From Spirogloea muscicola (lineage: Eukaryota > Streptophyta > Zygnematophyceae > Spirogloeales > Spirogloeaceae), in contig WELB01000038.1 in NCBI GenBank assembly GCA_009602725.1, positions 196,425 through 217,176 of the forward strand: a stretch of 20,752 nt of DNA, in the 5' to 3' direction. Made by a program: the position numbers and the translations under genes. This document shows positions 10,503-17,692 of this stretch, piece after piece (positions within the stretch are counted from its first letter, which is position 1; each line of letters begins with the position of its first letter). Below the pieces are notes generated by a model. That model was not told where the DNA came from and did no database searches. It was given only the letters and a program-made list of their open reading frames with translations.

Positions 10503-10632
10503 CCTGTCAAGCAGGCTGATCAGCAACTCAACTAGCTACTAGCTTGAACTTATTCGCTTGACAAGACATCGGCAAATTGCTGTCAACGTCCTGTTAAGCA
10601 GGCCAACAGCAACTTAACTAGCTACTGGCTTG
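10503..10632 (+). repeat. imperfect direct repeat of about 44 bp, period 87
   Basis: 10503-10546 and 10590-10632 share CCTGT(C/T)AAGCAGGC, CAGCAACT(C/T)AACTAGC and TACT(A/G)GCTTG with a few substitutions and one or two gaps. The two copies sit at the edge between A/T-rich spacer and the GC-rich part that follows. Confidence 0.8.
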
Positions 10633-11770
10633 GCAAAGCTAGCCTTGCTCTAGCACAAGAACGCCGGCGAGGCAAGCATTCGTCTGTTGGGCGGATCTCC
10701 CATCGACGACATATGGCATGCCCGAGAGCGGCCTTAAGAGCATGGCACACGACGGCCATCTCGGCGGCTGCCATGGCGACGCCTCAGAGGACAACTGTTT
10801 GCCACTTGAGGTGAAGCGGCTGTTGGCCCCAACTCGGCCGCCCCGAGCTTTCGGTGAGCACTGGGCTCACGGGGGAAGGCCCAGGTCCGGCTTGCTCGGC
10901 GGGACGCTGAGGCAGCACAGTTGTAGACAAAGCGCGCAAGCTGTGCCTAAATCCTAAACCCCCTAACCCAAAATCTCAACCCTGAAGCTAAATCAGGCAC
11001 GCTCCACGATAATTGCAGCGGGGGGAGTCGTTGCAGGCAAGCACCAGAGGCAGGCCGCCGTCGTGCACGAGCCTGCCAGAGCTCGTGCTGCGACGTGCCA
11101 CGTTTCCGCAGCGGGCCCCGCAGCGTCGGCGACCGCCGGTAGTCGTGTGTGCAGCCTCGGGGGGCTCTGGCCGTCGCAGCGCCTGCTTTGCCCCTTCCGG
11201 GCTAAACACTCCATTTCCGGGCCGCCAGGTCGAGCCGGGGCGGCGGCCGCTGGGCGCCGGGCTTGGGAGGTTGCCCGGCTTGGCGCGGCGCTCGGGGCGG
11301 CGACGTGGCGGCTGGCGCAGGGCGAGGCCCCGACGAGCAGCTTCTCCCGCAAGACGAGCAGCTTCTCCCGCAATTAGCTGCCTCGTCTCTTTCTGTGGGA
11401 CCCTGTCGTTGTCTTGTGGGCTGGCCATCCGTCTGCAGCCTTCGCCGCTTTTGGAAGTGGGCTTTTCCAAAAGAGGGCGACGGTTGTGAGAAGAAACTGC
11501 TCTTCCAATGTAAGCAAAGGCCAGCCCAAAAAAGATTGATGCTTGTCCTGGGGGGCCACGGCCGCCAGAGCCGGGAATAGGCGGCGGGGACGCGGGGCAG
11601 GGACCTGTCATGCGAGTAGGTGTCGGTGCGAAATGACGTCGATAGGTCTAGACGATAACAGACCTTGACCAGCTGACATGGAAAACAGTCTGATAAAGGT
11701 CAACAATTGTCGTCAGTTGTCAAAGAGCACAACAGATAAACAGCTCAAGACATGGTGAAATTTGACTATG
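10633..11770. other. GC-rich stretch without a supported gene
   Basis: Long overlapping open frames on both strands (for example 10988-11611 reverse and 11013-11489 forward) are explained by high GC and show Arg/Pro/Ala-rich, motif-free translations. It contains a degenerate telomere-like patch (10946-10970, CCTAAATCCTAAACCCCCTAACCC type), a 21-bp tandem duplication (11332-11373) and a partial copy of the CCAGCCCAAAAAAGA repeat tail (11520-11536). The last part, 11640-11770, adjoins the broken end of the retrotransposon. Confidence 0.4.
11332..11373 (+). repeat. 21-bp perfect tandem duplication
   Basis: GACGAGCAGCTTCTCCCGCAA occurs twice head to tail (11332-11352, 11353-11373). Confidence 0.9.
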
Positions 11771-12253
11771 TAGTATTGAGAAAACCTTTGCAGAACCGAC
11801 ACGGTTGAAGATTTCCTCGGGTGTTGGCATTGGATACCTATCCAATGGAGTATGAGCCTTCAGCAAACGATAATCACCGCACATTCGACGGTCAGTATAA
11901 TTCCCATTTTCGTCCTTCTTTGCCGGGAGAACAGTAGGTGCTGCAAATGAACTATTAGAAGGTTCAATCATGCCAAGAGCAAGCAATTCTTGGCACCTCT
12001 TTTCCACAAGCTCATCCTCAAAGGGAGACAATGTATACCTCTTACGATAGATAGGCTTGTCACTACTGAGAGTGATTTGGAATTCAGCACCTATATAAGT
12101 TCCCAAGTCGGCTGCTGAGAATGCAAAGCATACAATGTTCTCCTGCAGCATGTTTGTTAATGCGCGCTTTTGCTTATCACATAATTGAGGACCCAGCTGC
12201 CACTTGTACTCAATAATGTCTTTGTTAGCAGCATGGGCAACAACCTGTGGTTG
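11720..12253 (-). pseudogene. reverse transcriptase, 3'-truncated, in frame after a UAG
   Basis: The frame runs directly from the codon after the UAG at 12256-12254 (next codon CAA) to a stop at 11722-11720. Its first ATG is at 12151. It shows the early Ty3/gypsy RT motifs: YRKRYTLSPFEDELVEKRCQ, LLALGMIEPSNSSFAAPTVL, then CGDYRLLKAHTPLDRYPMPT and VGSAKVFS. In intact elements this is followed by a (L)DL(R)SGYHQI motif and later by YVDD; both are missing. Similarity ends near 11771, after which about 17 unrelated residues precede the stop. The upstream part (12253-12152) has no ATG, so the RT would be made only as a fusion to the methyltransferase polyprotein. No active RT can come from this copy. 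Confidence 0.85.
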
Positions 12254-12262
12254 CTACATGGC
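12248..12262 (-). promoter_or_regulatory. possible leaky UAG between methyltransferase and RT
   Basis: On the element strand the codons are GCC ATG TAG CAA CCA, with TAG at 12256-12254. The six bases after the stop, CAACCA, fit the CARYYA consensus of readthrough stops such as that of tobacco mosaic virus, and the RT frame continues without change. The alternative is a single C-to-T change of a CAG Gln codon. Confidence 0.5.
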
Positions 12263-15200
12263 TTCAGTGTCCTCTGCAGGATCTGCAAAGTCAAATAAAG
12301 CGAACAGTTTCTTGTCTATATCAGACAATCCTGGTGCACCTGGCTGGAGACTTTTCTCATAGGCATCCTGCAGTGCTGCGTATTGTGTCTGAATACGTCC
12401 CAAGACGCTAGTCAGCCAAGTGATGCTGTTCAGATCCAATGCTTGGCCTATCAAGCTATTCTTCTGGTCGAATGTAAAGTGTGCAGGCGTTATGTCACCT
12501 GGCCAGAAGCCCATTGCTTTCTCACGTTCCCGAGGAGTAGGAACACCAAATTGTCCGCGACGATGAGCAGCAGTAGGAGGTCCAGTCATCACCATCCCTT
12601 GGCCGATATCTCCATTTGGTTGGATGCTAAACGCATAAGAACGGGGCCGCGCCACAAATGTTGGGAAAGAACGTCGCTCCTGGTATGAGTCGTTGACGGG
12701 ATGATTCCTAACATAACCTGGAACTGGGAGTAGTTGTCTTCCGGTATCCAAGATGAGAGCGGCCTTGGCATCATTGTGCGGATACTGCTCGTCGATGCAC
12801 GCTTGGAGTAGAGGCACTGGAGCCAGATTGGTCCAGAACAGCCTTACCCTATCAGCTAAAGAGCTGACTCTGACTGCATCTAGTTCAACACATGGGCCCA
12901 TAATATGAAACAATCGCCTAAAGTCTCTCGCAGCGGGTGATCCCTCCGGCGGCTTCACATTCTCTACTACATACCCCATAGGAGCATCCTGTCTGCTGCG
13001 AATGTTCCTCATCATAGTTAACATCTTGAAGAAAAGCTTGGTCTCGGGGTGGTCGAAACCGTAACCCTGACCTGCACCGCTGAACCCGCCACACGGGAAC
13101 CCGGCTATGACGAGGTCCACCTGTGGAAGTAGCTTCAAGTATTTTGGCTTGCTGGCTTCGTTGATATCTCCTGGCAGTAAGGTGTCCCAGTCCTTGAATG
13201 TTTCTGGGGTCACCAAGTGGCTATAACGCTCCTGCAATATTGCAATGTGGTGTGCCGCCGCTTCCCTTGCAAACTTGTCGTTGTCCACATACAAGTATCG
13301 AGCAGCCTTAAAGCGGCTCCTGAGCAGACCTGCCAAGCCGGTTGCTACTCCACCAAATAACTCCAACACTACAAGGCCTTTCTCGCCAAAGTCGAAGGGA
13401 ATGACTCCTGCATAGAATCGCTTGTCTTCCTTCGGACCAAGGTTTGTGCCTGGATCAACAAACTCCAGTACTTCAAATGCCTTCTCACCCCAAGCGTCGG
13501 CCACTCTGATTGCCGCCGCTTTGGTCCATTCTGGTAACATAGCGAGGTACCTTCTGTACCGTTCTTCCACCTCCAGTTCGTCCAAGTCATGGTCGCTCAT
13601 ATCCTGTAGGGTCAAAGCTTTAAGCAACCTGGGTGGCTGCAAGATGTTCTGGAGTGCACCTGTGGACAAAACTCTCTTCAATCCACCAGGCACGATTGCC
13701 GATGAAGAAACTGCTGCATTGGGTGGTGGAGGTGGTACCTCCTCCTTGGGCTTCTCTGGTGCCTCCGCTTTGTCCTTCTTGGCTGCTGCTAGCTTTCTCT
13801 CCTTTGCTGCTGTTTCCTCTTCCTTAAGACGCAGCTCAGACTGTGCCTCGTCCTCTGGACGAGGCTTCTCCATCTCTTCCTTGTCTTCGGGCTCAGTCAC
13901 ACCCTCAAATCCGCCCCCTGGGTTTTCTGCCAAGTCCTTCTTCTCAGGAACTTCAGAGGTGGGTGCTGCGGTATTAACCTGAGCACCTGAATGACAATAC
14001 GATTTCAACAAAGGTAAATGAACTGTATGGACACCAGAGTTCCTCCAATCCGGCCTGTACCAGGCAATCTCAGAGTAAAAATCTAGACCAAAACCAATAG
14101 GTACTAGGAACTTGGTACCAAGCAGAATGTCATAAGTGTCTGCCTGGGTTATCATACAAGTCAGAGTAAGATGTGTCATCTTTCCCGGTACGTTAGCGTG
14201 TAACGTGATTCTCAACGGTTTCTTAGTCAGTCCCACAATACTCTCAGTACCGCCTGTGGCAGTTTTAATCTTGCTGAGTATGTCTTCAGGCTGCAAATTC
14301 AACTTCGCAATCATGTTACGACCTAGTAGTACAGGCTGTGCTCCTGTATCTAGTAGAACAACCGTAGGTCGGACTGCTGCAACCTCTAATATCCCTGTGG
14401 AATTATCAAGCAGAGTGACTGATGAGAACTGCTTCTTTCTTTCTTCATATGACCTGTAAGGCAAAACATCTCTACTGAAAAAAAGTGCCTTCTTCTCAGC
14501 ATATGCTACAACTTCCACAGGTGCTATCTGCAAATCCTGTACTTCTCCTACAGCGGTACCTGTGGCTAGCATACTGCTCAACTTTTCCTTAGACCATCCC
14601 AAATCACTAAAACTCAGGACAGGTGAAATGTGAGTCCTGTCCAACAGCTTGTCAGTAGAACACTTGTAATCAACACTAAGCTCAGTAGTGGCAGTAGCCT
14701 TCGGCTTAGTGGTCCTCAAGACAACCTGTGGCTCAGTTAGGAGAATGTCAGATTGAATTGGCTTCAACTTAAAACTGGTAGGAAACCTGGCATTTCCTGT
14801 CCTACCAAGCTGCTGTACAGCACTCTCTCCTCTCTTCAATGGGTTCCTGCTTGTAGTGCCAGACTCTGGAGCTGCAGCAACAATTGTGACAAGATGGGAC
14901 TGCTGATACTTCTGTGACGACCCTGCCTCATAATGAGTAGCGTACATACTTTCTAGTTCATCATCATTATCATCTGCATTCGACTGCACAAGAGCAACAG
15001 CGGCCGACTTGGCCCTAGCCTTAGACTCGCTAACAGCTAGCTGTTGAGTCAAGTGTTCTATCTGCTTCTGCATCTTCTGCAGTTGGTCACCATCAACACG
15101 GCTAACGTCAGCTGAAGAATGACCCTGTCCCAATGCATTCTTGCTACGAAACTGAGCAGGCATCTTCTCCGGATGCTTTCTCCAGCATTGAAACTCCTGA

Positions 15201-15628
15201 TGACCTGTCCTTGAGCAATGAGTACAAGTTGCCCCAGCAGTCTGATGACGTGACGAGCAATTCTTAGCAATGTGGCCTACCTTGCCACAATTGTGGCAGG
15301 TCACAGCAGGACGGGGAGTGTATTTACCCTGACAAACGTCCTGCACCTGAGCTGTATCTGGAATTGCTACATGTGCTTTAGAATGTCCTGTTGGAACCTT
15401 CCTGACATAAGGAATGACAGGAACAACTTTCTTATCTAGTCCCACAAAAGAACCTGATGCAATAGCAAAGCGATCATCTAGGCTCGATAGAGTAGCATCT
15501 GCAGACTCCTTCTGCAATGACACCTGATAAACATCTTCAAGATTGTATTGCAATTTACCATGTTCCTTCATGCGCATGGTTAACAGGTTCATCACCTGCC
15601 AGACTGCCTTTCCTGCAACAACCTTCAA
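12254..15628 (-). CDS. retrotransposon polyprotein: zinc knuckles, protease, DNMT3-like cytosine methyltransferase
   Basis: The open frame has 1,124 codons; its first codon is TTG at 15628, so it is probably reached from Gag rather than started there. Residues 1-60 continue the capsid. Two CCHC knuckles lie at 111-124 and 135-148, a predicted coiled coil at about 181-210, and an aspartic protease with DTGA at 427-430 and ILLG at 501-504. A Glu/Lys/Pro-rich linker covers 551-640. The methyltransferase covers about 750-1085: motif I VVLELFGGVATGL (753-765), motif IV GFPCGGFSG with catalytic Cys846, motif VI YVVENV (886-891), motif VIII DRVRLFWTN (926-934), a target-recognition stretch (about 935-1030), motif IX TPREREKAMGF (1031-1041), motif X LIGQALDLNSITWL (1059-1072). 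The linear motif order excludes plant DRM enzymes, which are permuted. LFGGVATGL, DAVRVSSLADRVRLFW and the short spacing resemble DNMT3. The expected reaction is transfer of methyl from SAM to cytosine C5. The residue after the catalytic Cys is Gly instead of the usual Gln or Asn. Active status is inferred only. Confidence 0.9.
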   Translation of the reverse strand: MKVVAGKAVWQVMNLLTMRMKEHGKLQYNLEDVYQVSLQKESADATLSSLDDRFAIASGSFVGLDKKVVPVIPYVRKVPTGHSKAHVAIPDTAQVQDVCQGKYTPRPAVTCHNCGKVGHIAKNCSSRHQTAGATCTHCSRTGHQEFQCWRKHPEKMPAQFRSKNALGQGHSSADVSRVDGDQLQKMQKQIEHLTQQLAVSESKARAKSAAVALVQSNADDNDDELESMYATHYEAGSSQKYQQSHLVTIVAAAPESGTTSRNPLKRGESAVQQLGRTGNARFPTSFKLKPIQSDILLTEPQVVLRTTKPKATATTELSVDYKCSTDKLLDRTHISPVLSFSDLGWSKEKLSSMLATGTAVGEVQDLQIAPVEVVAYAEKKALFFSRDVLPYRSYEERKKQFSSVTLLDNSTGILEVAAVRPTVVLLDTGAQPVLLGRNMIAKLNLQPEDILSKIKTATGGTESIVGLTKKPLRITLHANVPGKMTHLTLTCMITQADTYDILLGTKFLVPIGFGLDFYSEIAWYRPDWRNSGVHTVHLPLLKSYCHSGAQVNTAAPTSEVPEKKDLAENPGGGFEGVTEPEDKEEMEKPRPEDEAQSELRLKEEETAAKERKLAAAKKDKAEAPEKPKEEVPPPPPNAAVSSSAIVPGGLKRVLSTGALQNILQPPRLLKALTLQDMSDHDLDELEVEERYRRYLAMLPEWTKAAAIRVADAWGEKAFEVLEFVDPGTNLGPKEDKRFYAGVIPFDFGEKGLVVLELFGGVATGLAGLLRSRFKAARYLYVDNDKFAREAAAHHIAILQERYSHLVTPETFKDWDTLLPGDINEASKPKYLKLLPQVDLVIAGFPCGGFSGAGQGYGFDHPETKLFFKMLTMMRNIRSRQDAPMGYVVENVKPPEGSPAARDFRRLFHIMGPCVELDAVRVSSLADRVRLFWTNLAPVPLLQACIDEQYPHNDAKAALILDTGRQLLPVPGYVRNHPVNDSYQERRSFPTFVARPRSYAFSIQPNGDIGQGMVMTGPPTAAHRRGQFGVPTPREREKAMGFWPGDITPAHFTFDQKNSLIGQALDLNSITWLTSVLGRIQTQYAALQDAYEKSLQPGAPGLSDIDKKLFALFDFADPAEDTEAM

Positions 15629-15635
15629 AACTGTG
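15625..15635 (-). other. frame break between capsid and zinc knuckles (-1)
   Basis: Zero-frame codons are CAG TTT TGA; the continuing frame starts one base earlier at TTG AAG. The only slippery feature is a run of four T. A classical X-XXY-YYZ heptamer is absent, and an obvious downstream pseudoknot was not seen by eye. A simple one-base insertion, or an assembly indel in the homopolymer, is therefore at least as likely as programmed shifting. Confidence 0.6.
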
Positions 15636-16284
15636 CAGCAAGGTCTTGTGAGCCAAGAGAGACTTTTGACTTCTCAACCAATTCCTCATATCGAATATAA
15701 CATGCAGTAAGGGTCTCTCCAGACTCGCGACTGAACTTAAAGAGATCCTGCTTGTACTGACTTGAATTGTCAGGGAATTGCTTTGCCATCAGCTTAAACA
15801 TTTCCTCTACCGGATCCTTAAGCAGTTGAGGACCGGCTGACTTCTCAACTTCAGTGGCAGTGTCTGCAATTGGTACCGTTTTAGCCAGAACCTCCTGGTG
15901 GACCTTACGGAACATATTTCCTGCAGATCCCGTGAAATACTTGGAGAGCAGAGTCATTCTCTGCTCCCGGCCCACCTTAAACCCCTGTATGTCAAGTTCA
16001 CACATCTCTGCTACGAAAGCTTGTTTGACCTCAGCCAAAGAGTGCCCACCTTCAGTTCCTTGGAACTTAGGGCGCTCTCCAGATGCCATGATGCGTCTCC
16101 TTCGTACCCGAGAAGTTGAAGATGGTGGAGCTACTGCAGTCCCAACCGCTGATGGTATGCCTGTAGCAGCACCAGATTCGGGTGTAGATGATTCAGAGTT
16201 AAACAAATCAGCAATACTCTGATCGTCCAGCTCTGCAAGAGTTTGATCGTCCAGCGTGACGACTTTGCCAGACCTAAGTCGCAT
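15625..16284 (-). CDS. retrotransposon Gag, N-terminal and capsid part
   Basis: The first ATG of the open frame is at 16284 (MRLRSGKVV); the frame itself is open from 16296. The product is 219 residues. An Asp/Ser-rich N-terminus (about residues 10-50) precedes a basic RVRRRRIM patch. The capsid part that follows is typical of Ty3/gypsy Gag in its helix spacing: VKQAFVAEMCELDIQ, YFTGSAGNMFRKVHQEV, VEEMFKLMAKQFPD, QDLFKFSRESGETLTACYIRYEELV. It stops at TGA 15627-15625, immediately where the polyprotein frame opens one base back (TTG, 15628-15626). The zinc knuckles lie in that second frame, so the break falls inside Gag, between capsid and nucleocapsid. Either a single inserted base in the TTTT run (15627-15630) or a -1 frameshift explains it. 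Confidence 0.8.
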   Translation of the reverse strand: MRLRSGKVVTLDDQTLAELDDQSIADLFNSESSTPESGAATGIPSAVGTAVAPPSSTSRVRRRRIMASGERPKFQGTEGGHSLAEVKQAFVAEMCELDIQGFKVGREQRMTLLSKYFTGSAGNMFRKVHQEVLAKTVPIADTATEVEKSAGPQLLKDPVEEMFKLMAKQFPDNSSQYKQDLFKFSRESGETLTACYIRYEELVEKSKVSLGSQDLAAQF

Positions 16285-16760
16285 ACAATAGACCACAAAG
16301 GTAGGTCAATGTTCAACAACAACCGCTTTGAGAATACTGCACGAAACTCCTTGATACTAGCGGCAAATCCAAGCAACTGTCTCACTAGCAGCCTTGAGCA
16401 AGACGTCCAAGCAAAGTCCGAACAACTAACTCAAACACAAGAGAACAATGCCAGGATACCAAAGCTCAGAGAATCCGCTAGAGTCCGCTTGGCAATCGAT
16501 GGGAACGTGACAGTGCCCGGTAACCAGTATCAAGGGTCTCAAAGTATCCCTATCTACTTGTATGTTCCAATCCTCCCTCAAAGAAGCGGTCTCTATCTAC
16601 GAAGGACTATCGGTACAAGCCCCCACCTTTTCTGTGTTTGTGATTTAACAAGCAATGCAGCCAATGGATGCACGCAAACAATCGATTCGAAACGTGCACT
16701 CAAACAATGAGCGCAACTCTTCAGATGTAGAGACAGGCAAGAATAGCACAATGTAAATGC
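16285..16760 (-). other. probable 5' untranslated leader or LTR part of the retrotransposon
   Basis: This stretch upstream of Gag has moderate GC and no supported coding frame. Base composition changes sharply to GC-rich near 16780, which may mark the element edge. No convincing tRNA-complementary primer site next to a TG/CA border was recognised, and with the 3' end missing there is no second LTR to compare. Confidence 0.35.
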
Positions 16761-16876
16761 TGCTTACCACACAGACAGAACGACTTCTCGCCGTCGCAGC
16801 GGGTCCGCACGCAAGCTCGCTAGCGCGCACGCCGTATACGCCGGGCTCTGCCCTCTCGCGGACGCGGGCGCGAGTA

Positions 16877-16921
16877 GGCGCAGGCTTGGTCGGCGCAGGC
16901 GCGGTGGGCGCAGGCGCGGCA
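16877..16921 (+). repeat. 15-bp tandem repeat, three units
   Basis: Three units of the type GGCGCAGGCGCGGTG (16877-16891, 16892-16906, 16907-16921) with a few substitutions, inside a GC-rich block from 16780 to 17000. The block also holds AAACCCTAGC at about 16991, a telo-box-like sequence common in plant promoters. Confidence 0.8.
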
Positions 16922-17043
16922 GGAGGGTGAGGATTGCCAAGCGGACTGCCTGGCCTATAGCGTGCGCCTCCGCATGGGCCCGACGCGGCGAAACCCTAGC
17001 GCTACCTGATAGGCCAGATGCGGCCGTTGGCTACGCTGGTTGG

Positions 17044-17421
17044 CTAAGCTGAATTGCGGCCTGCGTGGGCCGTTTCCAACCATGGATGGACATATCCAAT
17101 GGTCTGCTGCCCGGTCGCCCCGCACACCGCTTCGGTAGCGCCCACCTTGACGGTCTTGTTGGTGGTTGAGGTACCTGTAGATGGGCATTCCTCGTTGCGC
17201 TTTGAACGGTCTTCGGCTTGTTGGCGTCGCGTGTGGGCTTGGGCCCTTGTAGTCACGCCGTTGTTGTGGTTGTCCGCACTTGATGAGCGGTCGATGTTGT
17301 TGTTGGTGTTGTCCGCTTCGGAAGAGCGGTCGATGTCGTTGTTGTCGCCGAAAGAGAAAGTCGGTGTCGCCGAAAGAGAAAGTCGATGTCGCCGAGAGTC
17401 AGAGGTGGGTGGAACCTCCAT
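17044..17421 (-). CDS. hypothetical Asn/Ser/Arg-rich ORF, possible Gag N-terminus fragment
   Basis: A 125-codon ATG-initiated frame. Residues 24-55 carry two repeats around (N)NIDRSS-ADN, then TTRAQAHTRRQQAEDRSKRNEE, then an unremarkable tail to the stop. N-terminal TTRAQ/TRSR-type sequences before a basic helix are frequent in plant retrotransposon Gag proteins, and it points in the same direction as the neighbouring retrotransposon. No capsid or zinc knuckle follows before the stop. The opposite strand is also open (17054-17536) because of the repeats, so coding status is uncertain. I do not recognise a family. Confidence 0.25.
   Translation of the reverse strand: MEVPPTSDSRRHRLSLSATPTFSFGDNNDIDRSSEADNTNNNIDRSSSADNHNNGVTTRAQAHTRRQQAEDRSKRNEECPSTGTSTTNKTVKVGATEAVCGATGQQTIGYVHPWLETAHAGRNSA
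17270..17398 (+). repeat. GTT/GTC-rich tandem repeats
   Basis: Two units around TTGTCCGC-GAGCGGTCGATGT-GTTGTTG (about 17270-17338) are followed by 22-bp units beginning GTCGCCGAAAGAGAAAGTCG (from about 17345; two full units and one partial). Confidence 0.75.
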
Positions 17422-17582
17422 TGTCAGCGTGAATCACACACAAAAGTGCATGACCCAGCCTAGGAGCCACATAGGGAGAAGAGTGGTCCTCCATCCTCAG
17501 CGTGAAACACCCACCGAAGTGAATGAGTCAGCCTAGTAAGGCCACGTGTGAAGCCCAGTCAGCCACGTGTGAAGCCCAGTCA
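17415..17582 (+). repeat. tandem duplicated promoter-like block with two G-box units
   Basis: A block of about 56-58 bp is duplicated (17415-17470 and 17488-17545; both contain CCTCCAT, TCAGCGTGAA, ACAC and CAGCCTAG). It is followed by a perfect 21-bp tandem duplication, GCCACGTGTGAAGCCCAGTCA (17541-17561, 17562-17582), each with CACGTG, the core of the plant G-box. Duplicated enhancer units just before a TATA-like motif are typical of LTR U3 regions and of some inducible promoters. Confidence 0.8.
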
Positions 17583-17603
17583 ACTGTCCTAGTCAGATCG
17601 ACA

Positions 17604-17611
17604 TAAATAGG
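17604..17611 (+). promoter_or_regulatory. TATA-like element after the G-box repeats
   Basis: ATAAATAG lies 22 bp after the second G-box unit. The reverse complement (CTATTTAT) is also TATA-like, so the direction is not certain; the position of the duplicated block argues for forward transcription. Confidence 0.35.
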
Positions 17612-17692
17612 CAGTCGACAGGATACAGCACGACAGACCCTTCAATGTGCTTACCTTTGTACTTTGGCCACACATGGCCCTCCATCTCTTAA

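Larger units (their letters stand above)
11771..16284 (-). mobile_element. truncated Ty3/gypsy-like LTR retrotransposon carrying a DNA methyltransferase
   Basis: Read on the minus strand, the order is Gag, two CCHC zinc knuckles, aspartic protease, charged linker, cytosine-C5 DNA methyltransferase, and the first part of a reverse transcriptase. Ordinary Ty3/gypsy elements have protease directly followed by RT, RNase H and integrase, so the methyltransferase is an added cargo between protease and RT. The copy breaks off inside RT near 11771, before the catalytic YxDD region; RNase H, integrase and a 3' LTR are not visible. The 5' end lies somewhere to the right of 16284, and I could not identify an LTR pair or a primer-binding site with confidence. 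The long methyltransferase ORF (1,124 codons) is undamaged, so the insertion is probably young or was under constraint until recently. Confidence 0.85.

Noticed and set aside
10988-11611. 207-codon reverse frame and overlapping forward frames
   Set aside because: High GC opens several frames at once; the translations are Arg/Pro/Ala-rich without motifs, and one contains a tandem duplication and a repeat tail.
12374-13381. The methyltransferase as a plant DRM or as a host DNMT gene disrupted by a transposon
   Set aside because: DRM motifs are permuted and these are not. The domain shares one continuous frame with protease upstream and RT downstream, so it belongs to the element.
13422-13982. 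186-codon forward frame inside the DNMT element
   Set aside because: Antisense of the Glu/Lys-rich linker, which reads as Ser/Leu/Phe-rich on the other strand.
16438-16465. Possible tRNA primer-binding site (AGGATACCA)
   Set aside because: It does not match initiator-Met or another tRNA 3' end that I can recall beyond a few bases, and no TG/CA LTR border adjoins it.
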